From contig NZ_CP017476.1 of NCBI RefSeq assembly GCF_001761385.1, forward strand, positions 1 through 64,000: a stretch of 64,000 bases of DNA, written 5' to 3'. The notes beneath the pieces were generated by a model, which ran no database searches, was not told the DNA's origin, and worked only from the letters and a program-made list of their open reading frames with translations. Both the position numbers and the translations under genes were made by a program. Below, one piece after another: positions 34,751-42,910 of this stretch. Each line of letters starts with the position of its first letter. Positions within the stretch are counted from its first letter, which is position 1. This DNA is from Hydrogenophaga crassostreae (GTDB lineage: Bacteria > Pseudomonadota > Gammaproteobacteria > Burkholderiales > Burkholderiaceae_C).

Positions 34751-36373
34751 TCAACTGAACACGCCGCCGTAGTCTTTGCGCAGATCGGCTTTCTGCACTT
34801 TTCCGGTACCGCCCACCGGCAGGCTCTCCAGGAACACCACGTCGTCGGGCACCCACCACTTGGCCACCCGCTCGGCCAGGAAGGCGAGCATCTCTTCCTT
34901 TTCCAGCGACTGCCCCGGCTTGCGCACGATGAACAGAAGAGGGCGTTCGTCCCACTTGGGATGTTTCACACCAATGACCGCAGCCATGGCCACGGCCGGG
35001 TGACCCACGGCCGCGCTTTCCAGGTCGATGGAGCTGATCCATTCGCCACCGGTCTTGATCACGTCTTTGGTGCGGTCGCGGATCTGCATCACGCCGTCGG
35101 CATCGATGGTGGCGATGTCGCCCGTGGGAAACCAGCCATCGACCAATGGCGATCTCTCGCCCTTGAAATACGAGGCCAAGATCCACTGACCGCGCACCAT
35201 GAGCTCGCCCTGTGCGCTGCCATCGCGCGGCAACGTGGCACCGTTTTCGTCAACGATTTTGATTTCGACCCCGAAGACACTCTTGCCCTGTTTCGCGATC
35301 AGCGCATGGCGCTGCGCAGGCGTCCACGCGGCGCTTTCGGGCGACAAGGTGCCCATGGTGGCGACGGCGGTGGTTTCGGTCATGCCCCAGCCGTGGCGCA
35401 CCTCCACGTTGTACTCGTCCATGAACCTGGCAATCAGCGCCTGCGGCATGGCCGAGCCGCCCACAGCGGTGCAGCGCATGGTGGTGAACTTCAGTTTGTT
35501 TTGCTCCACGTGGCCCAGCAGGGCTTGCCAGATGGTGGGCACACCGGCACTGATGGTCACGGCTTCGGACTCCATCAATTCGTAAAGCGATTTGCCGTCG
35601 AGCATCGGGCCCGGCAAGACCAGCTTGGCGCCGGCAATCGGCGCGGCATAGGGAACACACCAGGCGTTGATGTGGAACATGGGCACCACCGGCAAGATGG
35701 TCTGGCTGGGCGCCAGCGCCAACACGCCTGGCAGGCAACCCGAGAGGGCATTGAGCACGATGGAGCGGTGCGAATACAGCGCGCCTTTGGGGTTGCCGGT
35801 GGTGCCCGAGGTGTAACACAGCGCGGCGCCTGTGCGCTCGTCAAAGCTGGGCCATTCAAAGGCATCGCTGCAGGGTTCGATCAGGGTTTCGTAGGCCAGA
35901 ACGTTGGCCACGCCTTCGATGTCGGGCGTGTGCCCGGCATCGGCCAGACAGACCCAGGTGCGCACTTTGGGGCAGTGCGCGGCGATGCCTTTGACCAGTG
36001 GCGCAAAGGTGGCGTCGAACAGCACCACTTCGTCTTCGGCGTGGTTGATGATGTAGATGAGTTGCTGCGGGTGCAGGCGGGGGTTGCAGGTGTGCATCAC
36101 CATGCCGCTGCCCGAGACGCCGTAATAGGCCTCAAGGTGGCGGTGGTTGTTCCAGGCGATGGAGCCCACCGCGCTGCCGGGTTTCAGCCCCAGACCCGCC
36201 AGTGCATTGGCCAGCTTGCGCGCACGCACGGCGCACTCGGCATAGGTGTAGCGAAAAAGGGCGCCGTGGGTTTCGCGGGACACCACTTCGGCTCGGCCGA
36301 ATTGTTGCGCGGCGTGTTCGATCACGTCTGACAGGAGCAGGGGGCGGTCCATCATGAGGCCGTTTTGAAGCAT
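34751..36373 (-). CDS. fatty acyl-CoA synthetase (AMP-binding ligase)
   Basis: A 540-residue ANL-superfamily ligase that activates fatty acids as AMP esters and then thioesters. Motifs: the P-loop YTSGTTGNPKGALYSHRS, HGWGMTETTA, TGDIATIDADG, and the hinge/Lys region RTKDVIKTGGEWISSIDLE with C-terminal GKVQKADLRKDY. Chain length cannot be read from the sequence. The ATG at 36373 is favoured by AAGGAAACCAGAAC upstream. Confidence 0.92.
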   Translation of the reverse strand: MLQNGLMMDRPLLLSDVIEHAAQQFGRAEVVSRETHGALFRYTYAECAVRARKLANALAGLGLKPGSAVGSIAWNNHRHLEAYYGVSGSGMVMHTCNPRLHPQQLIYIINHAEDEVVLFDATFAPLVKGIAAHCPKVRTWVCLADAGHTPDIEGVANVLAYETLIEPCSDAFEWPSFDERTGAALCYTSGTTGNPKGALYSHRSIVLNALSGCLPGVLALAPSQTILPVVPMFHINAWCVPYAAPIAGAKLVLPGPMLDGKSLYELMESEAVTISAGVPTIWQALLGHVEQNKLKFTTMRCTAVGGSAMPQALIARFMDEYNVEVRHGWGMTETTAVATMGTLSPESAAWTPAQRHALIAKQGKSVFGVEIKIVDENGATLPRDGSAQGELMVRGQWILASYFKGERSPLVDGWFPTGDIATIDADGVMQIRDRTKDVIKTGGEWISSIDLESAAVGHPAVAMAAVIGVKHPKWDERPLLFIVRKPGQSLEKEEMLAFLAERVAKWWVPDDVVFLESLPVGGTGKVQKADLRKDYGGVFS

Positions 36374-36504
36374 GTTCTGGTTTCCTTCGAAGTTGGGCGC
36401 GTAGCCAGCCGCTCAGCCTAGCATCGGCAGAGGGAGGCGTCATCCGTGGATACGCGGGAAACAGTTGCATGCGCGACGCTGTGGCAACGTTCTGGTCAAC
36501 CGTT

Positions 36505-37302
36505 TCAGCCGTTGCCGGTTTCGGAAGTCCGGTAGCGCTTCAACCAGCCCAGGCCCTCGCTGGTGCCAGCGCGCGGCCGGTATTCGCAACCCACGAAGCC
36601 TTGGTACCCGATTGCGTCGAGGCGGTCCAGCAGGTAGGGGAAGTTGACCTCACCCTCGTCGGGCTCATGGCGTTCGGGCACGCCCGCGATCTGGATGTGG
36701 CCGACGCCCTCCACGTGTTTTTCCAGCCGCCGGCCCAGATCGCCTTCCATGATCTGGCAGTGGTACCAGTCCATCTGCACCTTGAGATTGGGCGCGCTGA
36801 CCTCGGCGAGGATGTCGTGGGCCTGTTGCTGGAAGTTGAGCAAATAGCCCGGCATGTCGCGGGTGTTGATGGGTTCGATCAACAGGGTGATGCCCATCGG
36901 CGCGCAGCGCCCGGCAGCCCGGCGCAGGTTGGCCACATAGGTCGCGTGCGCCTGCTCGGACGATACGCCCTCAGGAACCACGCCGGCCATGGCATGCAAC
37001 CGTTGGCAACCTGTGGCCTGGGCATACGTCAACGCCAGTTCCAGACCCGCAGCAAACTCGGCTTCGCGACCCGGGAGGCATGCCATGCCACGGTCGCCCG
37101 CATCCCAGTTGCCGGGCGGCAGATTGAACAGCGCCTGGGTGAGGTCGTGGACTTTCAGTCGCTCAGCGATATCGTTTGCCGGATGCTCGTAGGGAAAGAG
37201 AAACTCCACTGCCGTGAACCCATCGCGCGCGGCCGCGGCAAAGCGCTCGAGGAACGGCACTTCGGTGTACATCATCGTGAGGTTGGCGGCGAATCGAGGC
37301 AT
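36505..37302 (-). CDS. hyi: hydroxypyruvate isomerase
   Basis: A 265-residue TIM-barrel isomerase interconverting hydroxypyruvate and tartronate semialdehyde. The N-terminus PRFAANLTMMYTEVPFLERFAAAARDGFTAVEFLFPY and the motif NFQQQAHDILAEVSAPNLKVQMDWYH are typical for Hyi. Metal ligands Glu, Asp, His, Glu are present in LLIEPIN, DWYHCQ and GCEY. No ribosome-binding site is evident, so the start is by family comparison. Gcl, GlxR and other glyoxylate genes are not adjacent. Confidence 0.9.
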   Translation of the reverse strand: MPRFAANLTMMYTEVPFLERFAAAARDGFTAVEFLFPYEHPANDIAERLKVHDLTQALFNLPPGNWDAGDRGMACLPGREAEFAAGLELALTYAQATGCQRLHAMAGVVPEGVSSEQAHATYVANLRRAAGRCAPMGITLLIEPINTRDMPGYLLNFQQQAHDILAEVSAPNLKVQMDWYHCQIMEGDLGRRLEKHVEGVGHIQIAGVPERHEPDEGEVNFPYLLDRLDAIGYQGFVGCEYRPRAGTSEGLGWLKRYRTSETGNG

Positions 37303-37410
37303 GGCGAGCTGAAGGGATGGGTCAATGGCGGTTGTGGTCGGTCGGGCCAGTTTGCCAGACACTCACGCATCATGGATGCCCCCAACCTGTCGCCGCTGGC
37401 CACAAACAAA

Positions 37411-37441
37411 AAGCCCCCAGGGCCTGAGGGCCTGGGGGCTT
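37411..37441 (-). terminator. intrinsic terminator of the Tim44-like gene
   Basis: aagcccccagg and cctgggggctt form an 11-bp stem around an 8-base loop. Read on the minus strand the stem is followed by a T-run, so it ends the Tim44-like gene located just upstream on that strand. Confidence 0.75.
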
Positions 37442-37473
37442 GAACTGGCGAGACGCCAGGAGGGGGAGGAACC

Positions 37474-38382
37474 TCAATTCGTCTGCTGGATCCCGGCGAC
37501 CACCCAGCCGCCTGCGCCGCTGGTGGGTTTGGTCATGTGCCAGATTTCGTTCACCGCTTCGGGCGTTGGCGCGTCGTCTTCACGCACCGAGCCAGTAAAG
37601 CGCACGCTCACGATATAGCGCCCGGCTTCTTCAACCACCTCGCTCACGGTGGCCTGGATGTCGATCACTTCGGTCTTGTTGATGGCATCTTTGCGGTCGT
37701 TCAAATCCATGCGGACCTCGGCAAACACCTCGGGGCTGGTGAACTGGCGAATGTCATCCAGATCGCCGGCGTCGTAAGCGGCCTGCAGGCGAATGAAATT
37801 GACCTTGGCGTTGCGTTCAAAGGCGGCCACATCAAAATCGGCCGGGATGTTCGCGTATTGCCCAGACGGGCCGCCTGCAAGCTGGCTGCCGATGATGGAG
37901 CCCGTCCCATGGCCGGTCGTGTTCGATGCTTCGAAGGCCGCAGGGCGGTTGCCTGATGGAGCGCCAGGGGTTTCTTGCGCATAGCGCATGCCCTGGAAGG
38001 CCCCGCCCGGTGCCCCGTTGTTGCCCGCCGCTTGTTTGCGCATGAACATGCGGAACAAGGCAATGGCGGCCATCAAGGCCAGACCCATCAACAGAATGGT
38101 GCCAAAGCCCTCACCAAGACCCAGGTGAGAGGCCAGCGCAGCCAGACCCAGGCCTGCGGCGATACCGGCCAGAGGGCCCATCCAGGACCGCTTGGGCGCA
38201 GCGGCCGCGCCGGCAGCGGGAGCCGCCTGCGTGGCGTTCGGACTGGCAGGCGCTTTGGGTGGCGCAACCTGGCGCTTCATGCCGAACGAGCGCGCGCCGC
38301 CAAAACGTTTGGCCTCGGCCTCCATTGCGACGCTGCTCAGGCCCAAGCCCAAGACGATGGCCAACATGGTGAGAAATTTCAT
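37474..38382 (-). CDS. Tim44-like domain membrane protein
   Basis: A 302-residue protein with a signal peptide (KFLTMLAIVLGLGLSSVAMEAEA), a Pro/Ala-rich linker, two close membrane-type segments around 85-130 and a Tim44-like domain at the C-terminus (FERNAKVNFIRLQAAYDAGDLDDIRQFTSPEVFAEVRMDL). Bacterial members are common in Betaproteobacteria and their role is unknown; they are not a mitochondrial import motor. AGGAG lies before the ATG at 38382. Confidence 0.85.
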   Translation of the reverse strand: MKFLTMLAIVLGLGLSSVAMEAEAKRFGGARSFGMKRQVAPPKAPASPNATQAAPAAGAAAAPKRSWMGPLAGIAAGLGLAALASHLGLGEGFGTILLMGLALMAAIALFRMFMRKQAAGNNGAPGGAFQGMRYAQETPGAPSGNRPAAFEASNTTGHGTGSIIGSQLAGGPSGQYANIPADFDVAAFERNAKVNFIRLQAAYDAGDLDDIRQFTSPEVFAEVRMDLNDRKDAINKTEVIDIQATVSEVVEEAGRYIVSVRFTGSVREDDAPTPEAVNEIWHMTKPTSGAGGWVVAGIQQTN

Positions 38383-38546
38383 GGAGTCTCCTGCACAGCA
38401 GTTTAAAAACAGAGAGACAGGGTAACCGCAGTCACACTCTTGAAAAACCACTTGTTTACTGATCTTCATTCTCTAAAAAAGGGAACTTCAACCTCAAGGA
38501 AGTCTTCTTGGCGCTCTCGAGGCAGGTGATGCCCTACGATAGCCGC

Positions 38547-39185
38547 ATGGTGAATCAGCGCATGGCCGTTATCGACTTTGAAACCACGGGCATTTCGCCG
38601 GGCTTGGGCGACCGCGCCACCGAAGTGGCCATCGTGCTCACAGAGGGCGGTGTCGTGGTGGACCGCTTTCAAAGCTTGATGAACGCGGGCGCCTACATAC
38701 CGGCCTTCATTACCCAACTCACAGGCATCACCAACGCCATGGTGCAGGCCGCGCCACCGGCCGAAACGGTGATGGCCGAGGCGGCACGCTTCGTGGGTCA
38801 GACACCCATGGTGGCACACAACGCCTCTTTCGACCGCCGCTACTGGGTCGCCGAACTGACCCGCGCGGGCATCGAGGCGCAGCAGCCGTTTGCCTGTACC
38901 GTTTTGCTCTCGCGCCGTGTCTACCCTGAAGCGCCGAGCCACAAGCTCGGTTCGCTGGTGAGCCGCTTTCGCCTGCCACAGACGGGCGCGGCCCACCGCG
39001 CTTTGGCCGACGCCGAAATGGCCGCCGAGTTGCTGGCCCACATTCAAAATACCTTGCGTATGCGCCACGGTGTGGGCAATCCCGACCACGCCTTTCTCAT
39101 GGGCCTGCAACGCATCAGCAAAGCGGCGGTGGTCAAGCGGCTCGCCGGCTTTGGCGAAGCCCTCACTGGAGCGGAACAACGATGA
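38547..39185 (+). CDS. DnaQ-like 3'-5' exonuclease domain protein
   Basis: A 212-residue DEDDh exonuclease. Exo I is VIDFETTGIS, Exo II is HNASFDRRYW and Exo III is HRALADAEMA, with all acidic residues and the His in place. It resembles the exonuclease domain of DNA polymerase III epsilon but lacks the clamp and alpha interaction tail, so replicative proofreading is not proven. The start at 38547 or the ATG five codons later is possible. Its stop overlaps the NlpC/P60 gene as ATGA. Confidence 0.87.
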   Translation: MVNQRMAVIDFETTGISPGLGDRATEVAIVLTEGGVVVDRFQSLMNAGAYIPAFITQLTGITNAMVQAAPPAETVMAEAARFVGQTPMVAHNASFDRRYWVAELTRAGIEAQQPFACTVLLSRRVYPEAPSHKLGSLVSRFRLPQTGAAHRALADAEMAAELLAHIQNTLRMRHGVGNPDHAFLMGLQRISKAAVVKRLAGFGEALTGAEQR

Positions 39186-39694
39186 ATCCCACCACGGCCA
39201 CACCTTTGGCCCGAACACCCATGCACCTGATGCTCCTCGGTTCAATGCTGGGTTTGGCGCTGCTGCTCGCCGGTTGCGCCAGCTCGCCGCGCCCCGATCG
39301 CCAGCCTGCATTCCGGACACTGTCGGAAAACCAGTCAAGCGACATCGCCATTCACGCGCTGGGCCTGGTCGGCACGCCCTACCGCTACGGTGGCAACACA
39401 CCGGAAAGCGGGTTCGACTGCAGCGGCCTGATCGGCTATGTTTACAAAGCCAGCGCCGGCGTGGCGCCGCCTCGCACCGTGGCCCAGCTGGTTGACTTTG
39501 GCGGGTCTATCGACGCTTCTGAGGCTCGCACCGGCGACCTGGTGATCTTCGGCGGCAGCCGGCCATTTCATGCGGGCATCTTCGTGGGGGAAGGCCGTTT
39601 CGTGCATGCCCCATCCACCGGCGGCAGGGTGCGACTTGACCGATTGAACAACCCTTACTGGCAACGCCAGGGCCAGGCCTTCCGCCGTCCCTGA
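39182..39694 (+). CDS. C40 family (NlpC/P60) lipoprotein peptidase
   Basis: A 170-residue predicted lipoprotein (lipobox LLAGC after a hydrophobic signal) with an NlpC/P60 domain: catalytic Cys in GFDCSGLIGYVY and His in HAGIFVGEGRFVHAPS. Such enzymes cleave peptide cross-links in the cell wall. The start codon overlaps the preceding exonuclease stop by four bases, which shows coupling, though the roles do not obviously relate. Confidence 0.92.
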   Translation: MNPTTATPLARTPMHLMLLGSMLGLALLLAGCASSPRPDRQPAFRTLSENQSSDIAIHALGLVGTPYRYGGNTPESGFDCSGLIGYVYKASAGVAPPRTVAQLVDFGGSIDASEARTGDLVIFGGSRPFHAGIFVGEGRFVHAPSTGGRVRLDRLNNPYWQRQGQAFRRP

Positions 39695-39713
39695 CGTCAG
39701 CGCCCGCGCCTGT

Positions 39714-40646
39714 TCAGGGCTTGAGCAAGGCGGTCAGGGTGAGCTCGCGCGCAACAGCCGGCTCGGTAGGCGGCAAGCGCTGCAAGCCCGCGTCTTGCGC
39801 CCATTGCTGCAGTTGCGCTTCGCGCCCAGCCACACGGTTCACCGCCTCGATCAATTCGGGCTGACCGGCCAGCGCCACCCAGCCAACGTTGATCCCCAGG
39901 CTGATGGGTGCCCCGGCGCGCAAACGCAACGGTGCACCGCTCACCCGCTGACGGTACACATCCCACGCCGTGCTGGGCATCAGCATGGCATCCACCTTGC
40001 CGCTTTCCAACGCGGCCCAGCGGTCATCGAGCTTGCCCATCGACACCATGCCGGGCACTAGTGCGCCGCCCTGGAAGGTGGCGATCAAGGTGCCTTCCAG
40101 CGTGCCAGCCACGGCGCCCACTTTTTGACCGCGCAACCCACCAAGCCCACTGGCCGCAGGCACATCCAGACGCTGCACCAGCTGCAGGGCCATCCCCTGG
40201 TAGGGCTGGCTGGCCACCAAATTGCCCAGCAGCACATCGGCGCGATCACGAGGCCGCTTGGCGCCGGGGTAATCCGGCGGCTTGGCCTTGAGACGGCCAG
40301 GCTGGCCCAGATCCGCGGCCAGCAGCGGGAAGCCGCTGACCAGGTCACACACCCCGGCCGAAAGCAGGGCGTTGACTTCGATGGGGAAATTCGCGTCTTG
40401 TTCCAGCTCGGATTCGAACGGCACCAGGCGCAAGGGTCGACCCAGTTCGCTGGCAACTGCCTCGGCCATCTGCACATCGAAGCCACTCAGTTTGCCCTTG
40501 CGCCCCATCGACAGCGGCGCGTTGTCTTCGCTCATGCAAACGGACAACGTTGCCGGGTCGGCGGCCTGTGCCAGGCCACTGCCAGCCAAGCCAGTGAGGG
40601 CTACTGCACACGCCACCGTGCGCAACGCCAAAGATCGATTCACCAT
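39714..40646 (-). CDS. quinoprotein-dehydrogenase-associated periplasmic binding protein (XoxJ/MoxJ-like)
   Basis: A 310-residue periplasmic protein with signal peptide (LALRTVACAVALTGLAGSGLAQA) and a type 3 solute-binding fold: LSVCMSEDNAPLSMGRKGKLSGFDVQMAEAVASEL and the lobe-2 region LESGKVDAMLMPS. Proteins of this type accompany MxaF/XoxF and are thought to help activation or maturation of the dehydrogenase. AAGGAG lies 7 bases before the ATG. It follows the cytochrome and PQQ dehydrogenase genes, the classic xoxFGJ order. Confidence 0.82.
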   Translation of the reverse strand: MVNRSLALRTVACAVALTGLAGSGLAQAADPATLSVCMSEDNAPLSMGRKGKLSGFDVQMAEAVASELGRPLRLVPFESELEQDANFPIEVNALLSAGVCDLVSGFPLLAADLGQPGRLKAKPPDYPGAKRPRDRADVLLGNLVASQPYQGMALQLVQRLDVPAASGLGGLRGQKVGAVAGTLEGTLIATFQGGALVPGMVSMGKLDDRWAALESGKVDAMLMPSTAWDVYRQRVSGAPLRLRAGAPISLGINVGWVALAGQPELIEAVNRVAGREAQLQQWAQDAGLQRLPPTEPAVARELTLTALLKP

Positions 40647-40647
40647 G

Positions 40648-41003
40648 TCACATCTCCTTGCCGCCACGGGTGGACACATAGGCCCAAAGCCATTGAATCG
40701 CACCTGGATCCAGAGCCCCGCTGAACGACGGCATGCTGTTTTTTCCGTTGGTCACGGAATTGAAAAACCGGTCGGGTTGATCGGTGGGAAATTTCCGCAG
40801 GTCGTAAGACGTGGTGCCCGAGTTCACCATGTTGCGACCATGACACTGTGCGCAGGTGCGGTGAAACTGCTCACGCCCTTTGTCCACCAGGGTTTGGGTC
40901 GGCGGACCGGGCGCGGGCATCATGGCGGGATCGGTGTTGGTTTGTGCGATGGCCCCCCCGAAGAGGCGACCATGCACAAGATCAGCAGTGCTCCCCCCCG
41001 CAT
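40648..41003 (-). CDS. c-type cytochrome (XoxG-like), frame interrupted at a G7 tract
   Basis: The mature part reads QTNTDPAMMPAPG and has one heme site CAQCH plus a distal Met (NSMPSFSG), a short periplasmic cytochrome that accepts electrons from the PQQ enzyme. The signal peptide sits in a different frame: ATG at 41003 overlaps the xoxF-like stop and encodes MRGGALLILCMVASSGG, then the frame closes at 40920. Adding one base to the seven-G run at 40953-40959 (minus strand) joins it to GAIAQTNTDP and gives a perfect signal peptidase site after AIA. Without that join, no start gives a signal peptide. It is a sequencing error, a phase-variable tract or a -1 frameshift site. Confidence 0.75.
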
Positions 41004-42673
41004 CACCGGTCGAGCGCAAATGTCCAGACCGATCCACCTGCAGGCACTTGCGACATGCGCTCATCGCCCAGCAAGGCCCAGACACCGCCCGAGCCGGACA
41101 CCACCGTCACATACTGCTTGCCGTCTTGCTCGAAGGTCACAGGCAGACCGATGATTCCGGAGCTGGTCTGGAACTCGTAGAGCTTCTTGCCGTTGTTCGC
41201 GTCAACAGCGATGAACTCGCCCGTGGCCGCACCGGTGAAGACCAGTCCACCGCCCGTGGACAACGTGCCCGCCATGCTGGGCTGACCGGGCCAGGCCATC
41301 TGCCACTTGCTCTTGCCCGTCATCGGATCGATGGCGCTGAGGTAGCCGTGGGGCTCGTCTTTCGGCATGTTCACGCCACGGAAGTTGACACCCAGGTACC
41401 ACTCACCTTTCTTGTATTCGGGCTTGGCCAGCTGATAAGGCCAGCTGAGGTTGAGGGTGTTGGCATAGGCCAAACCCGTGGAGGGGTTCCACGACATCGG
41501 CGACCAGTTCTTGCCGCCCACCACCGACGGGAAGATTTCAACGTCTTCACCCGCGCGGGCCTTCTTGTCGGTCTCGCTGTGCACAGGGCGGCCCGTCTTC
41601 AGATCGATGCGGTCGGCCCAGTTGACCTTCACATAGGGGTTGGCCGCCAGCAGCTCGCCATTGGCGCGGTCAAGCACATACATGAAACCGTTGCGGTTGG
41701 CCTGCGTCAACACCTTGCGGTTCTTGCCACCAATTTTCATGTCGACCAGCATGCCCACCTCCGTCGCGTCGTAGTCGTACGGATCGTTCGGGCTGAACTG
41801 GTAGTGCCACACCAGCTCACCGGTCTTGGGGCGAATCGCGACCACCGAGGCGATGTAGAGGTTGTCGCCCTGGCGCGCGTTCGGGTTCCATGGACCACCG
41901 TTGCCAGTGCCCCAGTAAACAAGGTCGAGCTCGGGGTCATACGCGCCCGTCAACCAGGTGGGTGCGCCACCCTTCAAGTGGGTGTCCCCCGGCCAGGTGT
42001 CGCCGCCCTTTTGATCGGGCGCGGCCGTGGTGTAGAACCGCCAGAGCTGCTTGCCGGTTTCCGGATCCCAGCCATCGATGAAGCCACGCGTGCCGTACTC
42101 GCCACCAGCGATGCCGGTCAGGACCACGCCATTGGCAATCAGCGGCGCGCTGGTCATGGCCTGGCCGTTCTGGTAATCGGCGCCCTTGCTCTTCCAGAGC
42201 TGCTTGCCGGTTTTGGCATCCATGGCGACCACGTGCGCGTCCAGCGTGGTGCGGTAGAGCTTGCCGTCAAGAATCGCAACGCCGCGGTTCAAGATGCCGC
42301 AGCAGGCCATCTTGAAAACGTCTTGCGGCAGCTCGAATTCCTGTTTCCAGATTTGTTTGCCCGTCACGGGGTTGAGCGCCACCGTGCTGTTGTGCGTCGT
42401 CACATACATGACGCCCTGGTACACGATGGGCTGCGACTCCTGGCTTTGCGGGTTGTTCAGGCTGTAGGCCCAAACCGGCTGCAGCTTCGCCGCGTTGCCG
42501 GTGTTGATCTGTTTGAGCGCACTGTAGCGCTGGTTGTTGTAGCCCATGCCATAGGTGAGCACATCACCCGGGGTGGCGGCGTCGCGCTTCAAATCTTCCA
42601 TGCCTTGGGCCTGGGCTGAGCCCAGTGCTGTCAGCAGCAAAGCGCCGCCGAGAAGGGTGCGATTGATGACCAT
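41003..42673 (-). CDS. PQQ-dependent alcohol dehydrogenase, lanthanide-type signature
   Basis: A 556-residue eight-bladed quinoprotein in the periplasm, with signal peptide (NRTLLGGALLLTALGSAQA). The vicinal disulfide is CC at 124-125, the metal and PQQ ligands include E192 (GGEYGTRGF), N258 (GTGNGGPWNP) and the catalytic D300 followed by D302 in PNDPYDYDATE. A second Asp two residues after the catalytic one is the mark of lanthanide-dependent enzymes (XoxF, PedH, ExaF); calcium enzymes have Ala or Ser there. It is somewhat shorter than XoxF (about 600). GGAG precedes the ATG. Downstream are cytochrome c and the XoxJ-like protein, upstream a divergent regulator. Confidence 0.9.
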   Translation of the reverse strand: MVINRTLLGGALLLTALGSAQAQGMEDLKRDAATPGDVLTYGMGYNNQRYSALKQINTGNAAKLQPVWAYSLNNPQSQESQPIVYQGVMYVTTHNSTVALNPVTGKQIWKQEFELPQDVFKMACCGILNRGVAILDGKLYRTTLDAHVVAMDAKTGKQLWKSKGADYQNGQAMTSAPLIANGVVLTGIAGGEYGTRGFIDGWDPETGKQLWRFYTTAAPDQKGGDTWPGDTHLKGGAPTWLTGAYDPELDLVYWGTGNGGPWNPNARQGDNLYIASVVAIRPKTGELVWHYQFSPNDPYDYDATEVGMLVDMKIGGKNRKVLTQANRNGFMYVLDRANGELLAANPYVKVNWADRIDLKTGRPVHSETDKKARAGEDVEIFPSVVGGKNWSPMSWNPSTGLAYANTLNLSWPYQLAKPEYKKGEWYLGVNFRGVNMPKDEPHGYLSAIDPMTGKSKWQMAWPGQPSMAGTLSTGGGLVFTGAATGEFIAVDANNGKKLYEFQTSSGIIGLPVTFEQDGKQYVTVVSGSGGVWALLGDERMSQVPAGGSVWTFALDR

Positions 42674-42910
42674 GACTTGTCTCCTGGTTGTGGTTGATGC
42701 CAGTCACCCTGCTCGGGCCAGCAACCATTGCATTGTGGAAATTTCGGCCCTCTCACGCATCATCGGGTATTCCCTTGGCCCCATCTGTTCCGCGTCGGAA
42801 CACTTGGGCAGCACGCGCGACAAGCCATCAGGGTTTGCCCGGTTGCCACACCGAAGCGGCGTTCTCAAGCTGAGCAGTCCTATTGCCTGGTCAACCCAGT
42901 CACGCGCCAC

